A stretch of 64,000 nt of DNA. Source: Cystobacter fuscus DSM 2262 (GTDB lineage: Bacteria; Myxococcota; Myxococcia; Myxococcales; Myxococcaceae). Below, one piece after another: positions 36,290 to 44,629 of this stretch. Position numbers and translations under genes: made by a program. Positions within the stretch are counted from its first letter, which is position 1. Every line of letters starts with the position of its first letter. The DNA lies in contig NZ_ANAH02000018.1 of NCBI RefSeq assembly GCF_000335475.2, positions 1 through 64,000 of the forward strand, read 5' to 3'. The notes under the pieces are model-generated. The model was given only the letters and a program-made list of their open reading frames with translations, did no database searches and was not told the DNA's origin.

Positions 36290-39200
36290 TCAGTTGTACG
36301 TGGCCGAGTAGGTGCCGGCCTGCGCGCCGTTGATGAACGCGAAGCCCACGCCCTTGATGGTCTGCGGCACCGTCGTCACCGGCGTGCCGTTGACGCTCAC
36401 GGACACGAGCGTGCGGCCCGTCGCCGTCCGCGTGGGAATCATGAGCGACAGGTTGCGCGCCGGGGTGGCCACGGTGAAGGAGAGCGCCGTGCCGGTGAAG
36501 GCCACGGAGGACACCTGGGTGGCCTCGCGCGCATTGAGCCAGGCGAGCAGCTGCTTCGCGGTGATGACGGACACGCCCTCCCGGCGGGCCGAGGCGATGA
36601 TGGCCGCCGAGCCCGAGGATCCCGCCGACGGATCCGTGTCCACGTGCATGTTGGCGTTGAACGCGCCGTAGTACCCCTTGGGGCCGAGCGCGTTGGCCAG
36701 CAGCGTGTCGATGTGCAGCGGGTACGACTGGCCGGACTCGTCCGTCATCTGCGTGGCCAGTTGGTAGACGTCGAGAGGCGTGCCGTCCACGTCCGCGAAG
36801 CGCATGGCCATTCCCGAGCCGGTGAACAGGCCCGGACGGTCCTGCACCCAGTAGTCCGGCCAGTAGTAGTAGTTCGTGTCCAGCCGGATGCCGTGGCGCA
36901 GCGACACCTTCGGCTGCGTGGCCCAATCGCTGAAGGCGATGCAGTGCGTGCGGTTGGTGGTGGGCGCGGGGATGCCCGGGTACGACGCGGCGAAATTCGC
37001 CAGCTGCGGCGTGAAGAAGTTCGGATCCAGCGTAGCGGCCGTGTAGTCCGCGCAGCCGGTGTTGACGTGGAGGGCGTACTCGAAGCCCTGCGCCTCGTAT
37101 GCCGCGGCCTGCGTCGCCGTCAGCCCGCCGATGAAGTCATAGACGGTGCCGCGCACGCACTCCCAATTGTCCACGTTGCAGCTGGCGGGGCTGGCGTCGA
37201 GGTACTGCTGCCAGCGCTGCACGGTGGCGCCACCCGGGTGCCCGTCACCCGTCATCACCACCACGGCCTTCTTCGCGCTGGGGAAGTACCAGAGACGCGG
37301 CAGCGGGACGGCGCTGGTCAGATGGAGCATGTTCGCCAGCAGGCGCTGCTGCTCGTCCGCCTGGGGAATCTGCACCTTGCCCATGTCCACCCAGTCCGGC
37401 TTCGGGTCGAAGGACGCGTTGCCGTAGAACATGTCGTTGGAACGCGCCCCCGGGCCGATGCTGGAGCCGTCACGGTTCTGGCCCTGCCACGCCGGGTTGC
37501 CCTGGCGCGTGAGGATGACGGACTTCGCCAGGTCATATGCGAAGGTGATGGCCGTGCCGCTGCCCACCGGACGCAAGCTGACCGCGGCGTAGGACGTGGG
37601 CGTGGTGGCGCTCGAGTAGAGCGTGGCGATGGCGCGTGTGCCGGCGGCCAGCGTGTGCAGGTCCGCGGTGCCGTGGTACTGCATCGTCTCCGCGGTGAGG
37701 CCCGCGCCCGGCGCCTGGGTCGTGTCGAGCAGGAGGTAGCCCTCCGACAGCGTGCCCGTGGACGGGTTGATGCCGAGCAGCGCGTCGAGGTTGGCGGAGG
37801 GTCGCAGGGCGATGAGGCTGCCGCCCGCGTTCACCCACTGGGTGACGAGCGTCACCTGGGCGGCGCTCAGCGTCGTCTCGCCGAGGATGAGCACCCGGTA
37901 GTCCTCGAGCGACACCGACGCGCCGATGTTGCCGGCGTCGGTGGTGGCGAACGAGGCGATGCCCTCGGCCTCGAGAATCTCCTTCAGATAGTCGGTGAAG
38001 GGGTTGACCGGATCGGTGGCCAGCAGCACCGGGCCGGAGCCGGTGACACCCGGGCGCGGCGGCGGGCCGTTCGACTCGAAGAGGACGTCCACCCAGTAGT
38101 TGGCGTTCTGGTAGCTGCTGGTGGGGAAGCTGGATACCGCTCCGTAGGCATACACGCCGTTGCCGCCGCTGGTGGTGCTGCCCGGCAGCGCGTGCAGGGG
38201 CGGCGCGTCCACGCCGTTGGCCAGCCCGCCCAGGTCGGCGGAATAGCCGCCGACCGGCGCGAAATACGAGGCCACGTATGTGGTGCCGGCGGTGATGGAC
38301 ACCGGCGAGGCGAACGTCACCTGCTGCCAGCCCGTGGCCGTCTCGTTCATGAAGGTGGCGCTGGCCAGGAGCTGGCCGGAGGCGCTCCAGAGGTGGCCCA
38401 CGTGGGTGCCGGTGTTGCCCCCACCCTTGTAGAAGCGGATGCCCTTCACCCGGCCGTCCACGTCCGAGCGGAACTTCACGCCCACCTCGATGGAGGACGT
38501 GTCTTGGGCCGTGGGGGTGGCGGGCGTCGCGCTCACGGGGAAGAGGCTGAAGGTGTTGCCCGGCGGGGGGGGCTCCGGCGGCGGCGCGCCCGTGGCCTGG
38601 AACAGGACGTCCACCCAGTAGTTGGAGTCACGGTAGCTGCCGGTGGGGAAGGTGCCCGAGGGCCCATACGCGTAGACGCCGTTGCCGCCGCTGGTGGGGC
38701 CGGGAAGCGCGGACACGGGCGGGGCATTCACGCCGTTGACGAGGCCCGCGTCGTCGAAGGCATAGGCGCCGGTGGGCGCGTGGTACGAGGCCACGTACGT
38801 CGTGTCGGCGGCGATGGGCACCGGGGTGGAGAACGTCACCTGCTGCCAGCCGGTGGCCGTCTCGTCGACGAAGGTGGCCGAGGCGAGCAACTGCCCGGTG
38901 GCGCTCCACAGGTGGCCCACGTGGGGGCCGGTGTTGCCCCCGCCCTTGTAGAAGCGCACGCCCACCACGTTGCCCGTCACGGAGGTCCGGAACTTCACGC
39001 CCACTTCGACGGGGCGGGAGTCATTGCTCACCGAGGCGATGTCCGGTGTGGCGGTGGACGGCCAGATGCTCACCGGCGCCGCGGGCTGGAAGACCACGTC
39101 CACCCAGTAGTTGGAGTTGCGGAAGCTGTCGGTAGGGAAGGTGCCGGAGGGGCCGTACTTGAAGACGCCGTTGCCGCCGCTGGTGGTGCTGCCCGGCAGC

Positions 39201-39625
39201 GCATGCAGGGGAGGGCTGTCCACACCCGCGATGAGGCCCGAGTCCGTGAAGCCATAGGCCCCGTTGGGCGCGTGGTACGAGGCCACGTACGTCGTGTTGG
39301 CGGCGATGGGCACCGGGGTGGAGAACGTCACCTGCTGCCAGCCGGTGGCCGTCTCGTCGACGAAGGTGGCCGAGGCGAGCAACTGCCCGGTGGCGCTCCA
39401 CAGGTGGCCCATGTGGGGGCCGGTGTTGCCCCCGCCCTTGTAGAAGCGGATGCCGACGATGTCGCCCGCCACGTCGGACTTGAACTTCACGCCCAGCTCC
39501 ACCGCGGTGGAGTCATTCGTCACCGAGGGCACGGCGGGCGTGCTGTTGGGCGCGAAGAGGGAGAAGGCCGTCTGCGCGTGCGCGCTCCCGGGGGGGAGGG
39601 CCAGGAGGGCCAACGCGAGCGCCAT
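36290..39625 (-). CDS. Large secreted protein with three DUF4082-like repeats and a deacetylase-like domain
   Basis: Protein of 1111 residues. Three tandem repeats of about 150-170 residues (roughly 20-185, 190-345, 355-515), each with VGIRFYKGGGNTG or a close variant, the block GHLWSATGQLLASATFVDET, and a closing YWVDVVF; this matches DUF4082, often found beside glycosidase domains. A ThuA-like region follows (VLLATDPVNPFTDYLKEILE, VLILGETTLSAAQV). The last third has VVVMTGDGHPGGATV and a polysaccharide-deacetylase-like layout. The C-terminus is beta-rich. The signal peptide (MALALALLALPPGSAHAQ) starts at 39625, but a better-spaced ATG with AGGA lies at 39684 in another frame across a C6 run. 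The true N-terminus may therefore be longer. Confidence 0.8.
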   Translation of the reverse strand: MALALALLALPPGSAHAQTAFSLFAPNSTPAVPSVTNDSTAVELGVKFKSDVAGDIVGIRFYKGGGNTGPHMGHLWSATGQLLASATFVDETATGWQQVTFSTPVPIAANTTYVASYHAPNGAYGFTDSGLIAGVDSPPLHALPGSTTSGGNGVFKYGPSGTFPTDSFRNSNYWVDVVFQPAAPVSIWPSTATPDIASVSNDSRPVEVGVKFRTSVTGNVVGVRFYKGGGNTGPHVGHLWSATGQLLASATFVDETATGWQQVTFSTPVPIAADTTYVASYHAPTGAYAFDDAGLVNGVNAPPVSALPGPTSGGNGVYAYGPSGTFPTGSYRDSNYWVDVLFQATGAPPPEPPPPGNTFSLFPVSATPATPTAQDTSSIEVGVKFRSDVDGRVKGIRFYKGGGNTGTHVGHLWSASGQLLASATFMNETATGWQQVTFASPVSITAGTTYVASYFAPVGGYSADLGGLANGVDAPPLHALPGSTTSGGNGVYAYGAVSSFPTSSYQNANYWVDVLFESNGPPPRPGVTGSGPVLLATDPVNPFTDYLKEILEAEGIASFATTDAGNIGASVSLEDYRVLILGETTLSAAQVTLVTQWVNAGGSLIALRPSANLDALLGINPSTGTLSEGYLLLDTTQAPGAGLTAETMQYHGTADLHTLAAGTRAIATLYSSATTPTSYAAVSLRPVGSGTAITFAYDLAKSVILTRQGNPAWQGQNRDGSSIGPGARSNDMFYGNASFDPKPDWVDMGKVQIPQADEQQRLLANMLHLTSAVPLPRLWYFPSAKKAVVVMTGDGHPGGATVQRWQQYLDASPASCNVDNWECVRGTVYDFIGGLTATQAAAYEAQGFEYALHVNTGCADYTAATLDPNFFTPQLANFAASYPGIPAPTTNRTHCIAFSDWATQPKVSLRHGIRLDTNYYYWPDYWVQDRPGLFTGSGMAMRFADVDGTPLDVYQLATQMTDESGQSYPLHIDTLLANALGPKGYYGAFNANMHVDTDPSAGSSGSAAIIASARREGVSVITAKQLLAWLNAREATQVSSVAFTGTALSFTVATPARNLSLMIPTRTATGRTLVSVSVNGTPVTTVPQTIKGVGFAFINGAQAGTYSATYN

Positions 39626-40188
39626 GGTCGTGCACCGGAGCAGGTGCTGGACGGTCCGGGGGGCCGTTGGGGAGGTTGTGTCATGGGGACGTTCCTGATG
39701 GGGGTGGAGTCGTGCCGCGACGCGGTAGGCAACCGCGCGACCCCATCTTCCTGGCTTGTTGCTTCATCCACAACGACACAATGGACGCCCCATTTTCAGA
39801 GGGAAGCTACTCGCGCACGAGCTGTTGCCGCGCGCGATCCAAAGAAAGACAGACAATCACATCCCTCATCCGTGCGTGCATCTGGCGAACACACGCCAGG
39901 CAGCATCCGCCTGATGCGTGTCTTGTTTCCGCCCAAGCCGCCAGCCGCGGCCGGGCGAGCCGAGCACCTCTCGGGGCGCGCTCGGGCATCACCCCTGTCG
40001 TGGCCTGTAGCTGGGTTGTGGCCCGTCGTTTGCTACGTCTCGAGGTCATCAGTCCCAGGGCCTTGAGTCCAAGGCTAGGGTTGCCTCACCTGTCCGCTGA
40101 ACTGGCTTGGGGTTGTATGTAGGCCGATCTAAGTGGGAACATTCACTGGATCCGTCCATTTGATTGAACGTCGCTCCGCGTACTCCTT
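39626..40188. other. Divergent intergenic region
   Basis: About 560 bases between the DUF4082 gene and the OmpA-like gene, holding both promoters. The first 60 bases probably belong to the 5' end of the DUF4082 gene (see the C6 run at 39658-39663). Reading frames on both strands lack coding character. No repeat or RNA-like structure was recognised. It includes patches with noticeably lower GC than the flanking genes, as expected for promoters. Confidence 0.5.
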
Positions 40189-41712
40189 ATGAACCCAAAG
40201 TTTCCCCTGAACCCTCGAAGTGCCCTCCTGTTCGGCGCGCTCGTCACAGCCCCGGCGCTCGCACAGACCCCCGTCAAGACCTTCGACCTCGAGCAGGTGA
40301 CGCTCAGCCCGGGAGGTCAGCACTCGCTCGTGCTCACCACCGGTGACGTCCTGGAGCAAGGTCAACTCCGCCTCCTGCTCGCCGGCCAGTACCAGCACAA
40401 GCCCCTGGTGTTCGTGCGCAACGACGAGATCCAGGGCTCGGTCGTCGGCCGTCGCTGGAGCGCCCACCTCGGCGTCGCGTACGGCCTCACCGACAGCGTG
40501 GAACTGGCGCTGCAACTGCCCGTGATTCTCTCGCAGGGGGGCGATGATCTGTCCGCCCTGGGCATCGCGCCGGTCTCCGGCACGGTGCTCGGCGCGCCCG
40601 TGCTGCAGGGCCGCTTCGTGCTCGCACGCCAGTCCGCATCGGCCCTGGGCGACATCGGCCTCAACCTGGGCCTGTCGCTGCCCATCGGGAGCAGCTCCGG
40701 GCTCACGCAAGACCCGGGTGCTGGGCTCGCCTTCAACCCCGGGATCGGGTTCGGCCACAACTTCGGGTCTCTCCTCCGGGTGGGCGTGGAGGTGGGCGCG
40801 GTGATCCGCCAGAGCGAGAGGCTCTCGAACTACGCCAATCGGATCATCGACCAGGTGGGCAGCTACGCCACCCTGGGTGCCACCGTCTCCACGCTGGGAG
40901 ATGGGCTGCGCGGCGAGGTGACGGCCCGCGCGCTCCTGGCGCTCACGCAGACCATGAGCGCGGGAGAGGTGCTCGTCGGAGCCCGCTACCCGCTGCCCCT
41001 GAACCTGGAGGTGTTCGCGCTGGCGGGTCCAGGCATCGGCAAGATGCCGGGCAACCCGGCGTTCCGCGCCTTCGCGGGCCTCGCCTTCCGTCCCTTCCCC
41101 TCCAAGCCGAAGGAAGAGCCGCGCGAGCCCACGCCCGTCGTCTGCCCCGCCTGCCCCGTCTGCCCGGCCCCCACGCCAGCGCCGGAGCCGACCCCGTGCC
41201 CGGCTCCTCCTCCTCCGGCCCCGCCCGCGCCCGCGGACTCCGACAAGGACGGCATCCCCGACGTGGACGACGCCTGCCCGCTCAAGCCCGGTGTCCCCGC
41301 CCACGAGGGCTGCCCGCCGCCCGAGCCGCCGAAGCCCCCGTACGCCGAGTACGAGGAGGCCCGCATCTCCATCAAGGATCAGGTCCGCTTCGCCACCGGC
41401 AAGTCCGACATCCTGCCCGAGTCCTTCCCCCTCCTCGATGAGGTGGCCAAGATCCTCAAGGAGCACCCGGAGCTCGTCCGGCTGCAGATCGGCGGCCACA
41501 CCGACAACCGCGGCACGCGCGAGTTCAACATCAAGCTCTCTCAGGATCGCGCGGAGGCGGTGCGCCGCTACCTCGTTGATCGTGGCGTGGCGCCGACGCG
41601 CCTCGAGGCGAAGGGCTACGGACCGGACCAGCCCATCGCCACCAACGATACCGCCGAGGGCCGCCAGAGGAACCGCCGCACCGAGTTCATCTCCAACAGC
41701 AAGAAGAAGTAA
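40189..41712 (+). CDS. OmpA-family outer-membrane protein
   Basis: Protein of 507 residues. A signal peptide (ALLFGALVTAPALAQ) is followed by a beta-rich domain (about 25-305) that probably forms an outer-membrane barrel, then a Cys/Pro-rich linker (VCPACPVCPAPTPAPEPTPC), a thrombospondin-3-like calcium motif (DSDKDGIPDVDDACPLKPG), and a C-terminal OmpA/MotB-like peptidoglycan-binding domain with IGGHTDNRGTREFN, LSQDRAEAVRRYL and the final RRTEF. It likely links the outer membrane to peptidoglycan. The next gene starts 38 bases later, so the two may be cotranscribed. Confidence 0.88.
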   Translation: MNPKFPLNPRSALLFGALVTAPALAQTPVKTFDLEQVTLSPGGQHSLVLTTGDVLEQGQLRLLLAGQYQHKPLVFVRNDEIQGSVVGRRWSAHLGVAYGLTDSVELALQLPVILSQGGDDLSALGIAPVSGTVLGAPVLQGRFVLARQSASALGDIGLNLGLSLPIGSSSGLTQDPGAGLAFNPGIGFGHNFGSLLRVGVEVGAVIRQSERLSNYANRIIDQVGSYATLGATVSTLGDGLRGEVTARALLALTQTMSAGEVLVGARYPLPLNLEVFALAGPGIGKMPGNPAFRAFAGLAFRPFPSKPKEEPREPTPVVCPACPVCPAPTPAPEPTPCPAPPPPAPPAPADSDKDGIPDVDDACPLKPGVPAHEGCPPPEPPKPPYAEYEEARISIKDQVRFATGKSDILPESFPLLDEVAKILKEHPELVRLQIGGHTDNRGTREFNIKLSQDRAEAVRRYLVDRGVAPTRLEAKGYGPDQPIATNDTAEGRQRNRRTEFISNSKKK

Positions 41713-41750
41713 CCCCACTCCTTTTCTTCTCTTCGCACCCCCGAAAAGCC

Positions 41751-44363
41751 ATGCACATGAACACCGAAGTCCCACGCCGCGCGCTCCCAGGCGCGGCGCG
41801 GGTTGCCAGCCTCTGGGTCCTCCTCTCGGCTCTCGCCTGTGGCGACAGCGCCAGGCCCGACTCGGCTGACGCGCGCCCGGTCGCGCCGCGGAGCGCCGCG
41901 CAGAAGGCGGTCCAGACGGACCTGACCGCCACCACCACCACCACGAGCCCCACCTTCTCCTCGTACATCGCCACACTGCCGCCGGCCCAGGTGACGGCCT
42001 CCATCACCCAGACCCTGGAGGCGAGCTGGGATCCCAGCCTCCAAAGCCTCAACTATCCCCCCGTCTACCCGCAGGGCTGGAGCATCGAGTATTACGCGGG
42101 GGGCGAGAAGCTGGCGAAGGTGCCGACCACCGCCAGCGAATGGGCGGAGGTCTCGGGTGTGATCGCCCGAGGAGGCCTCGAGGTGGAGGGTGTGGAAGGC
42201 GAGCGGCAGGCGATCGTCTCCAGGTCCACCGCGCCTCGAGTGGTGGTGAGGCCCGTGTTCTCGGGCGGCGTCGTGGGTGACGGCTGGGACGTCTTCTTCG
42301 ATCCCGGCTACACCCGGATCTTCAACGTCCACCACCACAACAACCTCAACGAGATCATGTGCCGCGATCTGGTGACCGGCACCACGTGCCCGGGCTTCCC
42401 CATGAAGCTCACCCAGACCAGCGTCCGCTCCACGGGCCGCATCGACGCGGCGTCCAACAACTTCTGGCAGCCCACCGTCACCCTGCCCGCCGCGGAGGGC
42501 CAGCCCTCCAAGCTGGCTTGGGACTGCGTGGACCTCACCAACGCCACGCGCTGCGCCAGGCCGGTGGTCGTCTCCGAGTTCACCTCGGCCAACATCAAGA
42601 GGACCAACGACAACACCGACATCAAGAGGAACAACTACAACGACCACACCGATCCGGTGGTGATCGGCCGGAAGATGTACACGATCGGCTTCGTCAGCGG
42701 CGGGAAGGCCCGCATCACCTGCCTGGACATGGCCACCGGCACCGAGTGCCCCGGGGTGGAGCTGCCAGAGAACGGCAGTGCCGACGAATCCGGCCTCACC
42801 GCGGTGGGGAACAAGCTCTACGTGGTCCCCGGCTTCGGCAAGAACCTGGACTGCTACGACAGCACCACCTGGGCGCGGTGCCCTGGGACCTGGCCCCAGC
42901 CCGTGAAGGACCAGGCGGGCAAGTTCGTGAATGGCAGTCCCGTGTGGGCCCTGCCGGGTGCCAACGGTGAGATCCAGCACATCTGCGCGAACAACGTCTG
43001 CTTCACGCTGGAAGGCGCCGCGCACAGCCTGCCGCCGAGATTCCTCGCCGAGATCCAGGCGCATCCCGTGATGGGAAATGCGAACCCGATCTTCCAGTAC
43101 GGCGGTGGCAGCAGCTCCGGCACCAAGGTCGCCTGGCCCTACAGCATCATCTCCACCACCAAGAGCACCTGGGCGATGTGCTGGGACATGGCCACCGACG
43201 CCAAGTGCGCGGACAAGTTTCCCATCAATGTGCCGGTCCTCTACACGACCATCTTCGATCCCGAGCAGCCGGAATGCCTGTGGACCAACACGGACAACGG
43301 CGTCATCAGGAACTATGATGTCAGGACCGGCAACCAGGGCTGCACTGGCGCTTCGACCCGCATCTCCTTCAAGACGCCGGTGAGCGTGCCGCGGCTGAGC
43401 TGCGACCCTGCGTCGCGCGTCTACCAGTACAAGTCCTTCAAGCTCACCTCGCCCGACCCCTCGCTGTACACCACGGCCACCCTGACGGTGAGGGACTCCA
43501 ACGGCCAGCCCCTGGCCGCGTGGAGCAAGCTGCCGATCGATCGCGCCAATCCCGTCGTGGATTTGACCTCGCTCTCGACGCTCGAGACGGGGCTCACGCC
43601 GAGCTTCGACATCTCCGCTGACATCACCAACGCCAACGTGGTGCCCGCCAGCGAGATCCGCGTCACCACGGGCGCTCCCCCGCAGCTGTGCTGGGACCTC
43701 GCGTCGCCGCCCTCCGCTGCCTGTCCGATCGGACCCAAGCTGGCCAGCACCACCGCCTCTCCCCCTCGGGAGGCCACCGTCACCGCCAAGGGCTCGCTCA
43801 CCAACACCGGTACCACCACGCCCTATACGAACCAGGACGTGCGCACCAACGTCGCCACGGCCAGCTTCGACACCTGCGGCACCCGTCTGACCGCCAAGGT
43901 GGTGTCGCTGTCCGACGGCAGCCCCGTCGCCGGGGCCAAGGTGTTCCTGCTCGACGGCGCGGGCAACCCCATCCTGGATGCGAACGGCCAGCCAGCCTCC
44001 GCGGTGTCGGCGGCTGACGGCAGCCTCGAATTCCCGGTCTGGGCGGGGGACTACACGCTCAAGATGAGCGGGACCGACAGCTACCTCCCGGCCTTCATGA
44101 ACGTGACCGCGGGCGGCAGTGGCATGACCACCCCTACCAACGGCACGGTGGTCTCCAACGCCGTCACCACCGCGGTGAACCAGACCTCCCATGTGGACAT
44201 CACCGTCACGAACAACCAGCCCGCACAGCCCCCTCCGCCGGCCGAGGACGATGAAGCCTGGTTCCAGGGCAGTGGCTGCACCGCGGCCGGAGGCGCCCAG
44301 TCGGCGCTGGTGGTGATGCTGGTCCTGGGTGGGCTCGCGGTGCTTCGCCGCCGCCGCACGTAG
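41751..44363 (+). CDS. Surface lipoprotein with MYXO-CTERM-like tail
   Basis: Protein of 870 residues. A lipoprotein signal (LWVLLSALACGD) gives a lipid anchor. The long middle is beta-rich and contains recurring Cys-bearing units such as ITCLDMATGTECPG, LDCYDSTTWARCPG, CWDMATDAKCAD and DCVDLTNATRCAR, so it may be a beta-propeller-like repeat domain (about 160-560). A carboxypeptidase-regulatory-like domain lies near 700-800 (AKVVSLSDGSPVAGAKVFLL). The C-terminus reads GSGCTAAGG, a hydrophobic helix, then RRRRT, matching MYXO-CTERM sorting tails that anchor myxobacterial surface proteins. Having both an N-terminal lipid signal and a MYXO-CTERM is notable. It follows the OmpA-like gene closely and ends at a strong terminator. 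Confidence 0.82.
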   Translation: MHMNTEVPRRALPGAARVASLWVLLSALACGDSARPDSADARPVAPRSAAQKAVQTDLTATTTTTSPTFSSYIATLPPAQVTASITQTLEASWDPSLQSLNYPPVYPQGWSIEYYAGGEKLAKVPTTASEWAEVSGVIARGGLEVEGVEGERQAIVSRSTAPRVVVRPVFSGGVVGDGWDVFFDPGYTRIFNVHHHNNLNEIMCRDLVTGTTCPGFPMKLTQTSVRSTGRIDAASNNFWQPTVTLPAAEGQPSKLAWDCVDLTNATRCARPVVVSEFTSANIKRTNDNTDIKRNNYNDHTDPVVIGRKMYTIGFVSGGKARITCLDMATGTECPGVELPENGSADESGLTAVGNKLYVVPGFGKNLDCYDSTTWARCPGTWPQPVKDQAGKFVNGSPVWALPGANGEIQHICANNVCFTLEGAAHSLPPRFLAEIQAHPVMGNANPIFQYGGGSSSGTKVAWPYSIISTTKSTWAMCWDMATDAKCADKFPINVPVLYTTIFDPEQPECLWTNTDNGVIRNYDVRTGNQGCTGASTRISFKTPVSVPRLSCDPASRVYQYKSFKLTSPDPSLYTTATLTVRDSNGQPLAAWSKLPIDRANPVVDLTSLSTLETGLTPSFDISADITNANVVPASEIRVTTGAPPQLCWDLASPPSAACPIGPKLASTTASPPREATVTAKGSLTNTGTTTPYTNQDVRTNVATASFDTCGTRLTAKVVSLSDGSPVAGAKVFLLDGAGNPILDANGQPASAVSAADGSLEFPVWAGDYTLKMSGTDSYLPAFMNVTAGGSGMTTPTNGTVVSNAVTTAVNQTSHVDITVTNNQPAQPPPPAEDDEAWFQGSGCTAAGGAQSALVVMLVLGGLAVLRRRRT

Positions 44364-44400
44364 GCGACGGTCCGGCAAGGTCATCCCATGACGTAGTCCA

Positions 44401-44436
44401 GGCGGGAGCGGGCACCAGGCCCCTCCCGCCTTTTTT
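44401..44436 (+). terminator. Rho-independent terminator after the MYXO-CTERM lipoprotein gene
   Basis: GGCGGGAG at 44401-44408 pairs with CTCCCGCC at 44423-44430, followed at once by TTTTTT (44431-44436). This is the clearest intrinsic terminator in the window, 38 bases past the stop codon. Confidence 0.85.
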
Positions 44437-44452
44437 CATGCCGCCGCATGAC

Positions 44453-44571
44453 TGACATGTCAGAAGGCAGGGGCTGACATGTCAATGACACGTCGGAGTG
44501 GAGGGTGGGGGCTGACATGTCAGTGACTTGTCGGTGACACGTCGGCGCGAAAGGAATGGGCAGACAGGTCA
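44453..44571. repeat. Array of TGACNNGTCR palindromes
   Basis: Six close copies of a ten-base motif: TGACATGTCA at 44453, 44475 and 44513; TGACACGTCG at 44486 and 44535; TGACTTGTCG at 44524. A weaker AGACAGGTCA follows at 44562. Start-to-start distances are 22, 11, 27, 11 and 11 bases, so most copies sit on the same face of the helix. The array lies after a terminator, between two genes that converge on it, where no promoter is expected. It could bind a regulator or mark an unannotated transcript. Confidence 0.75.
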
Positions 44572-44629
44572 GACGCGGTGCCAGGATTCGAGAGGCTCGA
44601 CCTTCACTCTCTTCGAAGCCTGGCTGTCT

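Noticed and set aside
36278-40066. 1262-codon open frame on the plus strand opposite the DUF4082 gene
   Set aside because: Low-complexity Arg/Gly/Val/His product typical of antisense frames in GC-rich genes; the minus-strand protein has signal peptide, repeats and recognisable domains.
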